A stretch of 64,000 nt of DNA, taken from NCBI GenBank assembly GCA_013397455.1, contig VYZB01001131.1, positions 5,025 through 69,024 of the forward strand, read 5' to 3'. Numbering within the stretch: the first letter of the stretch is position 1; the number at the start of each line of letters is the position of its first letter. Origin of the DNA: Crotophaga sulcirostris. Its lineage: Eukaryota > Chordata > Aves > Cuculiformes > Crotophagidae. Shown here in pieces: positions 1 to 11,735 of this stretch. The notes under the pieces were generated by a model that searched no databases, was not told the DNA's origin, and worked only from the letters and a program-made list of their open reading frames with translations. A program made the translations under genes and the position numbers.

Positions 1-175
1 TGGTCCTGCTCGCCACACTATTCCTAATGCAGGCCAGGATGCCATTGGCCTTCTTGGCCACCTGGGCACACTGCTGGCTCATGTTGAGCTTCCTGTCAAC
101 CAACACTCCCAGGTCCCTTTCCGCCTGACTACTCTCCAGTCTCTCTGTCACTAGTCTATAGCTATGCACTAGGAA
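1..175 (-). mobile_element. CR1 LINE fragment
   Basis: The segment matches the avian CR1 region read on the complementary strand that carries the words 'ggccttcttggccacctggg' and 'cactgctggctcatgttgag'. It continues off the left edge of the window and lacks the CR1 3' tail, so it is a piece of a longer copy. The right boundary is approximate. Confidence 0.8.
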
Positions 176-1764
176 GGTGTATGAGCATTTGGCCATACAA
201 AAAGGTCTTAACATCTCAATTTTTGAAAAAAACATCCTAGAATTTTTAAAGGTCATAAGGACTTTGACTTTATCTCATCTGAAAGACAGTAACTCCCCCT
301 AGCTCCATGGTGAGGAACTGGTTCAGTAATGGTTCTCCAAACATCTGCCACTTGGAGCTGCCATGAAGCACCTGGAGACTCCTCCAGACACCCACCCCCC
401 CCCCCCACCCCCCCCCGTCCTATGCTGGGATACTTCTAGATCATTCCCTTGAAACTTCCAATAGGACAAGAGAAAGAGAAATCAGATTAAAAGGAGCATA
501 GTAGGACAAGCAGCCCTTGGATGGTAGAAGTGAAAAGACAAAAATAAGAATGTAGGTCTCGACTTATGACGTTCTGTCCCTGTCCTCCAGCTCCTCTCTG
601 CCCACCTACACATTGCTTCTCCAGATCATCCAGGTCCTAAGCCAAAACATATCCTGGAAATGATGGGATGGAAAGAAAAAGAACAGTTTAGAGAAGGCTG
701 GATTTCTCCAGCATCAAGAATATCCCCAGAAGCACAGCCTGCCCACGGGAAATCCCACAAGAGTGGAGACAACAATGTCCTTGCCTCCAGACTACTGAAA
801 AAAGAGACTCCTTCCAAAACTTCAATTGCAGTGGAAAAGTACTTATATTTAATTGTTAAAAAGTATCTTCTACTTCCACCCCAGATTTACAAAGGGCTGT
901 GTCCACATGGATTTGCCCCTGCATTCAAGAGCCACATGTTTACATTCATGTTACATCTTCCAGTCTCACCAAGCAGCAAGAGCTTTCATAGTGCTTTTTA
1001 TTCACTCATCTTCCCCTTCTTTATAAGTAGAAAAACCAAATACACGAACAGGAGTGTGGGTATACTGTATTTTACAGCAGCTGTAACACTGCCATTGTTG
1101 CAAACATCTAGTGTGGAAGCAGTCTTTGGAGCCTGGCTTCAAGAGCAGATGCAGTGATGAGGGACTACCTGCAAACTGTTAAGGGCACAGCCTGTACTGA
1201 TTCAGGCTCTCAAAGACAAAGGGAGTAAAAGAGTGGAGAGCATCCACCCTATTCCCTGTGTGCATCTTGAACCGGTATTTATTGTTTAAATAAATTATTG
1301 TATTCCATGTATTACCCAGCTTTTCCAGTTGGAAGCCCAGTCCATGCTGTGCAGCACATTGCTGTGCATCCCAGCTGTACCATGGGATACTCACATTTCT
1401 TGAACATTTATTGGCTATCTTTCCCATTTGATTTGCACCTGAATTTTCTGCCTGTCCTCTGGTTTAGGGACCAATTTTAGACCAATGTCCTCCAGTCCGC
1501 GGTGGCATTCACTTACAGAGGAGACAGGCATGAAGGCAGGTTCACATGGGAGCAAGCAATGGTACTACAAGGCTAGGCTACCGGTGATGCTCAAAGGATG
1601 CAACCAAGACCACGACTGGAGGCAAAGTACTGTCACAGGGTCTGCGCTGCAGACTTCTAGTTCTTTGTGGGAAGACAACACATGGCTTAGCAATTATTAG
1701 CAATTATTAGGCTTAGGAATTATTTTTGATTGAAAAGCCTGTGCAGAAGTGCACAAGATGCATT
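176..1764. other. Unique sequence with a C-rich tract
   Basis: No repeat family or splice-bounded coding exon was recognised here. Positions 389-417 are an almost pure run of C broken by single A bases, a simple repeat that can stall sequencing. A 165-codon open frame at 660-1157 (+) shows no recognisable domain and is treated as chance. An 11-bp AT-rich motif is tandemly repeated near 1690-1712. Confidence 0.5.
389..417. repeat. Poly-C simple repeat
   Basis: A 29-base tract consists of C with two isolated A bases. It is a low-complexity homopolymer run, and its length in the assembly may be inaccurate. Confidence 0.9.
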
Positions 1765-1936
1765 GTTGCCCAGAGAAGTCATGTATGTCCCATCCCCAGA
1801 GGTGTTCAAGGTCAGGTTGGATGGGGCTTTGAGCAACCTGAGCCAGTGGGAGGTGTCCCTGTCCATGGCAGGGGGGGTTGGAAGTGGATGGCCTTTAAGG
1901 TCCCTTCCAACCCAAACCATTCTGTGATTCTATGAA
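1765..1936 (+). mobile_element. CR1 LINE 3' end
   Basis: This carries the typical CR1 3' end in plus orientation: 'ggaggtgttcaagg'-like text, the 'aggtgtccctgtccatgg' block, then 'aaggtcccttccaaccc' and a terminal 'attctgtgattctatg' tail. It is strongly 5' truncated, at about 170 bp, as is usual for CR1. Confidence 0.92.
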
Positions 1937-1989
1937 TCCAAGATGCATTCTGCATTTCTCAGCAGAAAACTTGTACCATAATCTCTTAC

Positions 1990-2218
1990 TCCAGCTGGTC
2001 CCGTACAGGATGCAGATAAATCCTGTGCTGCCAGGCATGAGGATTCCCTCCCCTGCACTTGCAGCAACAGGAATAGAGAGGCCAGGGACAGTAAGAGCTC
2101 CTGGAGGTGTCTGGGGGTTTGAAGTCAGAAGGCACAGCGTGTGCCGGTGCGTCAGCAGGGTATGCTGTTCTCCGCGGGGCACCGCTGCCCACAGAGCCTC
2201 CTCAAAGGTCATGTCTGC
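1990..2218 (-). CDS. Candidate internal coding exon, protein unrecognised
   Basis: On the minus strand a 229-bp segment starts after an acceptor (pyrimidine-rich tract ending CATCACAG at 2219-2220). It ends at a strong donor, GGA|GTAAGAG, with intron GT at 1989-1988. Only one of the three frames is open across the whole segment. It enters at phase 0 and leaves with one extra base, giving 76 codons. The peptide begins ADMTFEEALWAAVPRGEQ and includes LSIPVAASAGEGILMPGS and a hydrophobic GFICILYG stretch near the end. Codon use is GC-leaning at third positions, with several CpGs, unlike the flanking DNA. I do not recognise the family. It lies 53 bp from a CR1 tail. It could be a chance ORF with splice-like flanks, but frame, codon use and both splice sites agree. 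Confidence 0.5.
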
Positions 2219-3402
2219 CTGTGATGGATGGTGACAGTTAAATTCATTCCACACAACGGGCGATTTGGGAAGCTGTGCCTTGTGTTGTGCTGGTGGGACA
2301 CAGCTGGAGCAACAGCTGCAAGCAAAGTATAACGTGCTTGGGGGAGCGGGTAAGCAGAGGGATACATGCTACCACTGAGAGGTCACAGTCAGGCAAAGGA
2401 GGTAGCTAAGAGGATCTGTAATGGTGAAGGAGGAAAATCTGCCATCATAGCACCTCCACATCCTACCAGACCAGGGAGAAACTAGAGCTGAGACAACAAG
2501 AAGATGAGAGGATGCTGAGCATCCCTTGGGGCAGGGCATTACTCATAAAAAAGCCAGGTTGCTCCAGGAGATTGCCCTGCTTGGGCAATCCCTGTCTTTC
2601 CCCAGCACTGTGGACCAGGTTTGATCTACAGATTTTACCTCCTAAGCCTGATCCTCCCATAGCGTTGAAGCAGGGACACCTTGAGAAACAGTGATCTGAG
2701 GGAACAAAATGAGGTTCCCAGGTCTGATTTTGTTCCAGGGCTTTTTTTTTTTTTTTTTTTTTTTTGTTAAATCTGGGATATCTTTCACCCTTTTCAGGTC
2801 TCCTCTCCATCCCTCTCAGGAACAGCCAAGGGCAATGCTGACATCTCACGAGGGTGGGCATGGCAGACCTTGGCTAAAAAGGATATAGAGCTGGATATTT
2901 CTGGGTGTAGCTCCTGTCTCACGGCCTGTCTGACCAGGGGATGTCCATATCTCCCTCGCTGATGGTCTACTCTGAAACTCAAAAACCTTCTGGACAAAAA
3001 TGTTCCGAGGTCTGGGAGATTCCAAGAAACTGGCATTTTCCAAAGGGGTAAAAAAACTCTAGTAAACTTTTTCAGCAATTCAGTTACAGATTTTTTTGGC
3101 TTGCTTCCAAGGAACACCACTAAACTAAACACATGGGACTCTGCAAGGCATCCTACCAATCTTTGGAAGACATGACGTGTAGTCCTATATTCTCCATTGT
3201 TATTTCCACCAATAGACCTCACTCTGCATCCTCCCTCCTCCTTACATGCTCTGCCTTATTAATAGTGTGCCTGCTGTCTGCGCTCCAGCTCACCAAGGGC
3301 ACCTTGAGATGTCAGGAGGCTCTCACAGCTGGTGGGCTGGGGAGTCCCACGGGCTCCATATTGCCTTCCCAGAGCTGTTACACAGCACATGAACATATGC
3401 AT
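2219..3402. other. Unique sequence with a poly-T tract
   Basis: No recognised gene or repeat family. A 24-base T run lies at 2742-2765. Overlapping antisense ORFs at 2463-3222 have no coding-like features beyond length and are not called. Confidence 0.45.
2742..2765. repeat. Poly-T homopolymer
   Basis: An uninterrupted run of 24 T. It could be the A tail of a minus-strand retrocopy, but no retrocopy body was recognised beside it. Confidence 0.85.
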
Positions 3403-4125
3403 CTCATATCATGGAATGGTTTGGGTTGGAAGGAACCTCAAAGCTCATTCAGTTCCACACCCTGTCATGGGCAGGGACACCTCCCACTGGATCAGGGGGC
3501 TCAAAGCCCCATGCAACCTGGCCCTGAACACCTCCAGGGATGGGGCAGCCACCACTGCTCTGGGAAACCTGGGCCAGGGCCTCCCCACCCTCACAGAAAA
3601 ACATTTCTTCCTAAGATCTCATCTCAATCTCCCCTCTTTCGGATGAAAACCATTCCCTCTCGTCCTGTCCCTGCACTCCCTGACCAAGAGCCCCTTCCCA
3701 CCTTTCCTGGAGCCCCTTTCAGTACTGGGAGGCTGCTCTAAGGTCTCCCCACAGCCTTCTCCTCTCCAGGCTGAACAGTCCCAGCTCTCTCAGCCTGTCC
3801 TCATCCAGGAGGTGTTCCAGCCCTCAGATCATCTCCGTGGCCTCCTCTGGACTCACTCCAACAGATCCCTGTCCTTTCTGTGCTGAGGACTCCAGAACAG
3901 AACACAGGACTCCAGGTGGGGTCTCACCAGAGCAGAGTAGAGGGGCAGAATCCCCTCTCTCCCCTGTTGGTCCCCCTGCTTTGAATGCAGCCCAGGACAT
4001 GGTCGGCTTTCTGTGCTGCAAGGACACATTGCTGGCTGATATGGAGTTTCTCACTCACCAATAACTCCAAGCCCTTCTGAAGAGAAGGGCTGCTCTCAAT
4101 GCACTCTGCACCTAGTATATCTGCA
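3403..4125 (-). mobile_element. CR1 LINE 3' portion, about 720 bp
   Basis: The left edge shows the reverse complement of the CR1 tail ('catggaatggtttgggttgg'). The rest follows the CR1 order: 'cacctcccactggatc', 'acacctccagggatgggg', 'aaaacatttcttcc', 'ggctgctctaaggtctcccc', 'ctccaggtggggtctcacc' and 'gaagggctgctctcaa'. It is one of the longest continuous CR1 copies here. The open frames in it (such as 202 codons on the plus strand) are antisense by-products. Confidence 0.93.
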
Positions 4126-7100
4126 CGTACCTCTGCAGTAGACAAACATCAGCAGAGGGGAAGGGAAAGAGGGAGGCATCAGAAGCTACACAGAAGTTGT
4201 GACAAACTGTCCCAAGCAGGCAGGGACACCTTCTGCCCATAGATGTTCTGCAGATGCAGTAAAATCTGGACCAGCAACACCTCAAGCCCAGGGAAGCAGG
4301 GCTGAAGAACATCCATTCAGGAGCATCTCTGATGGTCTCTGCTTATGTAACAAGAAGTTTGGTCTCAAACGACTTAGTGATCCAGGTTTGTCTTGCCTAA
4401 CTTTAGGAAGTTTGCTAAATAAAATGGTTCCCTGGGGAGCTGGTGGTGAAAGAGTAGGATTCAAACACGGATAGACAGACACAGCTCCAACGGCCTTCTT
4501 TCCTCTGCTGCACACACAGAGACTCCTCACACTGCCACACACATTCCATCTCCTCATCCTCCACTTCATTTATAAAGGAAAAGAAGCATCCCTCCAGAAC
4601 TGTCAGGAGCTACGCTGCGGTTCTAATTTCACTACAGGTTTTTTATAGCTTCCAGTGAAAAAAAAAGCCCTGTAACATGAGAAGGTCGGGGTAATGCGAC
4701 CAGTGTGCTCAGTGCTGCTGGGGCAGAGGCAAACGCTGCTCAGAAGCAGCACAGAAACACAAACCTGCCGTGAGCAAACCAGGCTAAGCAGCCCCCAGCG
4801 CAATGCAGAGCCCACTGCTTCGAGGGAAAGGAACTTCACTTCTCGTCCTCAATCCCAGCTCATACGGCAGACTCGCTCAGCTGATGAGTGCAATCACACA
4901 AGGAGTCCTGATAACCCATTCAGGCACTTGGTTGGAGTTCATTAGGTTCAGGATCACATACCTGAGTAGCTGCTCACAAATATCAGGGCAGGATGTAGGG
5001 TTTGGTCTCTCATTTCAAGTCTGCAAAGCATCGTGAAGGAGCTGATGGCTCCACAGGTCCTTACACTGGATTGTAGAGAGCATATTTGCGCTTAAGTCAA
5101 TATGGAATTCATTGTTTAGGAAAGGAAAGAATTCAGACTCCAGATTTTGTTCCTCTTAACGTGAGGAAACTTCAGGGAAAGAAAGCCTGGAAAACAATTT
5201 ACTCAAGTTGGTTGGAAGCTGAAAGCAAAACTGTGGAGGCACAAGGTCAAAGACCAAACTGAGAAACAAACTGGACAGCTGCCCCTGCGCATGGGAAGAG
5301 CTGCTTGGGAGCAGGTTGGAACAGGAACAGTGGGGAGGCTGTGGTCCAGGGCAGCACCACACCTGCACGCACTATGTGCACACAGCCCCTTCCTTCCCAA
5401 AGTGCTCATTCAGAAACTGCAGCCCAAGTCACAGCTGCTGCCACAGCAACGACCGCTTCAGGAAGTCTAAAAGGGCCACAGGAAAACCTGCAGAGCTGCA
5501 CTCGGCAGCTCTGCGTCAACAGCATCTCCCACCAGCGCTCCCTCGCCCTCTTGGATGTTGATGTAGGCTCATGAAATCCTGTATAACTCAACGAGGCTCT
5601 GCTGGTTTCTGAAACGTTCGTGGTGTTGACAGAGCCTCATTCATCAAATATCGCTAATGAATTTTCCACTGAGCAAAACAAGGGATGCTCTCGGGGACAG
5701 ATCCTGAAAAGGAGCCTGTGTGTGGATACAACCACTGACCAAAAGTGGGTTCCTTGTATCAAATCAGATGAAAAAAACCACAAAACAAAAAACAAATTCC
5801 AAGTGGGACATTTATGCCCAACTTCAACCCCTACCTAATAGTAGTCACTATTCCTTGTCTCAGAGCAGAGGCACCTGCTCCCCCTTCTCTGTGGAGCTAC
5901 CCCAGCCTCCATGACCCTACAGTGAATGAACAGTGTGGGCGGGGTGCTCGTAGAGCCCTGTCCAGCCCAGAGAGGGACAGATCCATGCACGCAGCCCGGT
6001 GTCCTCACTGCTCCTCCCCATGGGAAGGCAGCTCAATGGGACTTGCATGTATTTGGTGTCCAAGAAGAGCGAGCACATGCCAGGAGTTCTCAGAAAGGCT
6101 ACAGTATGTTGGGATCAGTTCCCAGTTCTCGGTCCGAAACATCCCGTAACATTAATGCTCCAGGTATGTTGCAAACAAACAAAACAAAAGTCTGCTGGGG
6201 CTTGCGGCAGGGACCAACTCCCTGGGAGTGTTTTTGTGCCCATTTTTAGTCTCTGAATGATGAGAGCTATATTGCTCCGTGGATATTCTGCTTTACCCTG
6301 CCTCTTAATGCAATGCCCGTTACATTTTTTAGGGCAAGGTGCACATAGATGCTAAAAAACTGCATTTTCTAAAGGCCTGGATTACATCCCTGTGAACTTT
6401 CCTCAGTAGAGTGTCACCCTTTTGGACCTCAGATGCAAAAACGTATAGAAATGAAGAGGCAAAAAGCGAAAGAGAAGGGAGGAAAGGCAGAGAGCTGGAG
6501 CCTGAATGGCCCAGGAAACATCAACAACCATATAAACCAACCAGCCCTAGTAAAGTTTCTACATGTCTGTTGGTATTGTGCCTGAAAAACAGTGGGATGC
6601 TGCAAGTGGGAGTCAGAGAGCCTCCTTTGAACTGCCTCCTTAAGGGCTAGAGGTTGCACAAGGGGAGATACTCTATCATCTTGGAAGGACAGGGGAAAAG
6701 CCTGGGCAGGAGATATTGGTCTTGGTGCTGTTGGGATACCCACATCCTCACCAACATCAACACTAAACCCCTGCTTTGCCAAAAAGGAAAGGAGCAGGTG
6801 ACACAACCCCATCTAAGATGACCCCAGCTTGTCACCAGCTACAAGACCAGAGCTGCAACCCCACCAAGAGAAATGTTAGCAAACATCCAGTGACTTTTGG
6901 CTGGGAGCCTGCAGAGTCCTTCTGTCGGGGTGAGGCACCCATAGCCTCAGAACACTTCTGTCCCCAAGGAAAGCTGCATCAGCCCGAGGCCATGGTGCAC
7001 CAAAGGGATGGGGAGGTGGTTCGCCTGGAATTCTGGGCAATGCAGCCAAGTCCTGCAGGACAGTACTGCTACATGGAGGGGGAGGAAGAGTTTTCCAGGG

Positions 7101-7268
7101 CAAAAGTGCTTATTCATCACCAGAACTCATTTGGAAAATGTCCAAAACCCAACTGTTTGATAAAGTGAAACTTCTCCTCATCACATCCCTCTTCTGGCAT
7201 AACTCTGAAGAAAGGTTTCTCCTCCCTGCAGTGGGATCAGGGGCAGAAGTTCACTGTGGGACTCTTAC
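4126..7268. other. Unique sequence, no supported gene
   Basis: About 3.1 kb without a recognised repeat. On the minus strand at 4296-4434 a frame containing TILFSKLPKVRQDKPG follows a plausible acceptor (CTCCCCAG) and runs to a stop, but no good donor or homology supports it. The other ORFs here look like chance. Confidence 0.4.
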
Positions 7269-7346
7269 CTCCCAGGCAAGGTTTCCTCTCTGCTTCCTGG
7301 CTCTGTTTCTTCATCGGAAAACTTATACCAGTCTCAGCCTTCCCTC
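7269..7346 (-). CDS. Candidate 78-bp internal coding exon
   Basis: This short minus-strand segment has an excellent acceptor (GGTTTCTTCTCCTGCAG, with the exon beginning at 7346) and an excellent donor (GGGAG|GTAAGAG, intron starting at 7268). Only one frame is free of stops. It takes one base from the previous exon and passes one base on, so the exon is symmetric and could be skipped without breaking the frame. The peptide includes GKAETGISFPMKKQSQEAER and ends in KPCLG; it is basic and hydrophilic, with no recognised domain. The quality of both splice sites is the main evidence. A non-coding transcript exon is a possible alternative. Confidence 0.45.
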
Positions 7347-7805
7347 CTGCAGGAGAAGAAACCGAGTTGTCAGGAAATACGGTAGTTGGGAAAAATTTCT
7401 TCCTATGTAGCCCTTGTTCCTGTCCTGGGGAGAAGAGCCCGGGGAGCACAGACACAGGGCATCTGAGTACTCAAACCTTTCACCTGGCTGCTCCCCAGGA
7501 ATGCCACCAGCACCCGCAGAGTTGTGGGAGTGTAAGCCTGTGCTTGGGAAGCCTCAGGTAGCTGGGATGGAGGGATGTGTATGAAACCAAAAAAGAGAGA
7601 GTAGAAAGACCAGCTGGGAAAGTAGCAGGAAACTGCAGGAAAGGAAAGGACTGAGGGATGTGTCCAGGCAGGAAAGAGACTATAACACAGTGTTAGGGGC
7701 TGTCCCATTGCTGTGCTCCTGCCTGTAACAACAGGGGTACATGTGGAAGAAACCAAGGCTCATAGGAGTAGCTGAGCTGTTGCAATGAGGTTAGTATCAG
7801 AGTCG
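7347..7805. other. Unique sequence
   Basis: Presumed intron or intergenic DNA between the candidate exon and a CR1 fragment. Nothing else was recognised. Confidence 0.4.
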
Positions 7806-7962
7806 GGCTTGTTCAGCCTGCAGAAGAAAGGGCTGGAGATGAAAAGAAGAAAAGCTGGAGAAGAAAATGTGGTGAAGAAAAGGGAAACCTTAGAGCAGCC
7901 TTCCAGTACTGAAAGGGGCTCCAGGAGAGCTGGGGAGGGGCTCTTCATCAGGGAGTGCAGGG
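7806..7962 (+). mobile_element. CR1 LINE internal fragment, diverged
   Basis: Plus-strand CR1 words are present ('cttgttcagcctgcagaag', 'accttagagcagcc', 'agtactgaaaggggctcc', 'ctcttcatcagggagtgcag'), with an A/G-rich insertion of about 45 bp near 7840-7885. The 3' tail is missing. Confidence 0.8.
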
Positions 7963-10869
7963 ATATCTCATCTCTATAGGGAAAGCAGAGTTTGCATGGC
8001 TGCAGGCACCAAACTCCGTATTAAATCTCCCTATCCCACCAACTAAAGGTCCTTCAGATACCCATTTGGACCAGCCCGCCCAAGCAGGATGCATTTTTCT
8101 ATGCTAAGATATGGCCAAAGCCCTGTGCAAAACGGAACATCGCCTGCGGCATTCTGCATGCCTTTCCCATAACAATCAAAGCAAGCAATAACCTCCACTC
8201 CCTGGGGAGGGATGTGACCTCTGCTTGCTCCCACTTGGCAAGTGACACCACCTCCCACACCGTTGTGCAGACCGGAAAAACGCCACACCTGCTGTTACCT
8301 GGTTTCAAGGCCACCATTACAGTCTCCCTCTAGCCTTGCATCACCCAGGTTTTATAGAGGCTCACCCTACCATATCTACATCATTACGCTATCAGATGCT
8401 CCAGGGAAGGGAGCTTCTGGTGGAAGTGCTGACACACGTCAATATGTCATCACACAGCGTCTGGCTTTTCGCAGCAGCACCTTTCCCTGCACAATCCCGC
8501 TTTGTCTAGACACTGGAGTGTGTGCAGAGCATCCCTGTTGATCCATTAAAGAGTGAATCAGCAAGTCTAGTGCCTTGCTTGCTGTGGATTAGTTCTCCAT
8601 TGGAAAGGATATATCACGTTATCATCATTGTACTTTGCCATTAATCCATCCGAAGGAGTCTGGCCAGCAGCCCAGAATGGCTGGGTCGACCACAGAGAGT
8701 TTCTCTTCCCCAAGCATATTTTTCAGCTCCGCCACGCTCATCTCCCCACGGCGCTGCTAATGGCCTGGTTAATAGCAGAGCTCACTTCCAGCTCAGAGAG
8801 ATCAATGGCAATTCAATTGCTAGAGCATCTTCCAGGAAATGTGCTGATAGATCTATTCATGGTTAGAAGGAAAATAGAGAGCATCAGAGAAAAAAAAACA
8901 GAGAAAACATGGTGAGCATCACAGCAAGGGTTGTCTTGGCCGCCACCCTGTTATAAAGTACCCCAAATTCAGATAGGACCCCTTTGAGGGAAGAAAATCC
9001 CAGGCTGGGTCATTGTGGGCTGTGGTTGCTGCTGCCCGTGGCTGCCACCACAGGGCCATTTGGTTCAGGGTCTTGGTGTGGAGATGCAGAGAGGTTCTGG
9101 TGCACACAGGCTCTGCTACTGCAGTCACATACACAGGACTGGCAGGTCTGCAGCAGGGTTTACACTGTATTTCGATACATTTACAGAGCTCACAGGGCAG
9201 GGCTGTAGAGCGCCAGGCAGGATCTGCTGCCTTCAACCCCCCCTGCTGTGCCTTCAGATGGCAACTTCTAACAAGGGCATGGGTGTTTCGTTACATCTGC
9301 TGAATTTTGCAAGCAACCTTTGCTATTTTTTAATAATTTCATAAACTCTTGGAAGTCCAGTATGGTCAAGCAAACAAGAAGGAGCAGACTTAGGGGAAGA
9401 GCATGAACAGACAAGGCATCCTGCACAGATGTGACACGAGGAGCTCCTTTTTGCTCTGCAGCAGCAAGTGTAGGATGCAAGAGCAAGCTGGCATATTTAT
9501 GAAGTCCCCAGTCTTCCGTCTGCCTTTAGCTAACATGATTTCTGTGGGTGGCTGGAATGCCATCTGTCTACTAAGGCTGTTAAAAGGAAGCATCAGTTTT
9601 TGACCACAGAATAGCTGCAGCAGAGTGGCCTTCCATGCACTCTGCCAAGATGCTGGCAGGTCCTCCTGTGAGATTTGGGCACAAACACCCCCCACAAAGT
9701 GGAAATCCAGCAAGAATTGTCAAGCCCTGATTGCAAATCAAAATACTTTTCCCAGTTGCTGCTTTTTGTGCCATCACATCTTTGGCATCTCACTGGCATT
9801 TAGGGAGTTGTGCTTGGAGAGCAACAGCTCTGATTTCTAATGATTAAAGGAGTAATCTTTCATACACGGAGAGGACCATGGGCAAAGATTTAACTGGCCA
9901 TGAATCTTCTGCTGACTCTGCTCACAACTATTTGAACAAAAAGCAATAGCACTGAAGTGTAAGATTTCCCCCAGGCAGGGACTGCAGCCCTGGAACAGGC
10001 TCCCAGCTTGTGCTCCTTTCAGCTGAACACAATCTGCATTTTCTAGAGGCAGCATTGCTTAATTTCAGTGTCATTCTTCCTAAACAGATAATACAGAGTC
10101 CCATACCAGCACAGCTAAAGACTAAGGATAAAGTTTAGCTCTTCTTCTCCAGGCTCATTGGGAAGAGATTTTTTATTTGTCTATTTAAAAACTGAAAGTC
10201 TGTGGTCAAAACCAAACCAAAATAAGTTTGTGGTTTGCAGATTACTAAGAAGAAACCTTAACACCTTTAAGGAAGCACCTAGTGTGCATTAAGGGAACTT
10301 AAAACAAAAAATCACTTTCCTTTAGTGTTAGAAACTTTCATTACAGGAAAAGTAGAAAAATACCTTCATCAACCCAAATTATACATCTAGAATTCCCACT
10401 GCAGGAGTAAGGTTGGACTCAGAGAAGCAGATGCCACTCAGGGAAGACTGGGACTGCCCCTGGAGTTTTGTGAGAATGAGGTATAGGGATTCACCCTTAC
10501 ATTTGAGCCAGGGGAATCTCATTCAGTCTTTTAAGCTTTCCTGCTGTCCTTGAAGTGCAAACAAACAGCTCAGCTGAAAGATGGAGAGGGGGAAGATGGG
10601 GGAAGAAACAGCAGCAGAACAACAGCTGAAGACTGAAACAGAGGCATTTGGGCTCTCCTCTCAATGACCCCCCCATCCATGATATGATATCCAGATGAGC
10701 CTTGAATCAGAATAAGAACAGAAACACAGCAAGATATGTGCTGTATAAAATTGGAGTGGATGGGCTTTATTGGTGGAACTCTATTTCTAAGCTACCCCTC
10801 AGTACCTGTGGACTGCAAATAACATCTGTGAGCCACCCAGATGATTTTCCTGCACCTTGAGCTTACAGC
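7963..10869. other. Unique sequence, no supported gene
   Basis: About 2.9 kb with no CR1, LTR or simple repeat that I can identify. A 95-codon frame at 8628-8915 (+) and antisense frames at 8919-9236 lack splice support and homology. The AT-richer part around 8590-8880 has no obvious repeat signature. Confidence 0.4.
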
Positions 10870-11287
10870 TGTGATAAATGACCGAGTCCCAGATAGGAAA
10901 ATTTCTAATTTATTTGAACGAATAAAGGCAACCAAACAGTGCTGGGTGCGCTGGGAGCCTCAGCTCAACCAAGGACACACACGCATACAGTCCTGCTTTC
11001 AGTTTTTATTCTCCTCACCAATACATATCCATGACCGGTAGGTGTGTCCTCTCGCGTAGTCGGTTTTGGCGGGAACTAGATGGTTCAAAGTTGGTTTTGG
11101 CGGGCAACAGAGTTGGTTCTGGGGGGAACTAGACGGTTCAACAGAGTTGGTTCTGGCAGGAACTAGCACTTAGCAACAAGGAAGGTTAGCAACAGAGTCA
11201 GTTCTGGCTAGAACTATTTACATAGCCTACGGCTATACAGGGGAACAATAGCGGGGAACAATAGAGTAGCTAACGACCCCACTCACA
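10870..11287 (-). mobile_element. Retroviral solo LTR with repeated U3, minus strand
   Basis: Read on the minus strand, this matches the plus-strand LTR at 34.2-34.4 kb over its 3' half. Shared landmarks are a CGCGAGAGGACACACCTACC block, a GAATAAAAACT TATA-like box, a GCACCCAGCACTG version of the R-region motif, an AATAAATTAGAAATTTTCC polyadenylation region, and the end GGTCATTTATCACA at 10870. The U3 (11055-11215) holds about five imperfect copies of a CCAGAACCAACTCTGTTG-like unit. No internal retroviral genes are present. The 5' edge at about 11287 is approximate, and no clean target-site duplication was found. Confidence 0.75.
11055..11215 (-). repeat. Tandem U3 repeats inside the LTR
   Basis: Successive units on the plus strand read TCGGTTTTGGCGGGAACTAG, TTGGTTTTGGCGGGCAACAG, TTGGTTCTGGGGGGAACTAG, TTGGTTCTGGCAGGAACTAG and TCAGTTCTGGCTAGAACTAT. 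Spacing is variable at roughly 22-50 bp. Duplicated U3 segments of this kind often hold enhancer sites in retroviruses. The related LTR at 34.2 kb has only about two units. Confidence 0.8.
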
Positions 11288-11340
11288 GGGAGGGTCACAC
11301 CCCACTCTGCAGCCCCAGCACTATCCTTCATTGACCCGAA

Positions 11341-11735
11341 TCACAGTTTCACACAGTTTCACAGTATCACAAGGTTGGAAAGGTCCTCTGAGATCATCGA
11401 GTCCAACCTATAACCCAACACTAACACCAACCCAGCATCTAAACCCTGGCACTCACACCTCATCCAGTCTCCCCTTAAACACCTCCAGGGACTGCGACTC
11501 CACCACCTCCCCGGGCAACACATTCCCATGGCCAATCACTCTTTCAGTGAAGAACTTTTTCCTAACATCAAGTCTAAACTTTCCCTCACGAAGCTTGAGT
11601 CCATGTCCTCTAGTTCTGTCTCTGGTCACCTGAGAGAAGAGACCAACCCCTGCCTGACTACAACCTCCTTCCAGGTAGTTGTAGAGAGCAATAAGGTCAC
11701 CCCTGAGCCTCCTCTTCTCCAAACTAAAATCAAGT
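11341..11735 (-). mobile_element. CR1 LINE 3' end with ACTGTGA-type tail
   Basis: Minus-strand CR1 beginning with 'cacagtttcacagtatcaca' and 'aggttggaaaggtcctctga', followed by 'agatcatcgagtccaacc' and the later CR1 blocks ('ctccaccacctccccgggca', 'ccttccaggtagttgtagag'). Its 3' tail is built from ACTGTGA-like units rather than ATTCTATG. The same subtype sits at 30395-30901. Confidence 0.9.
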
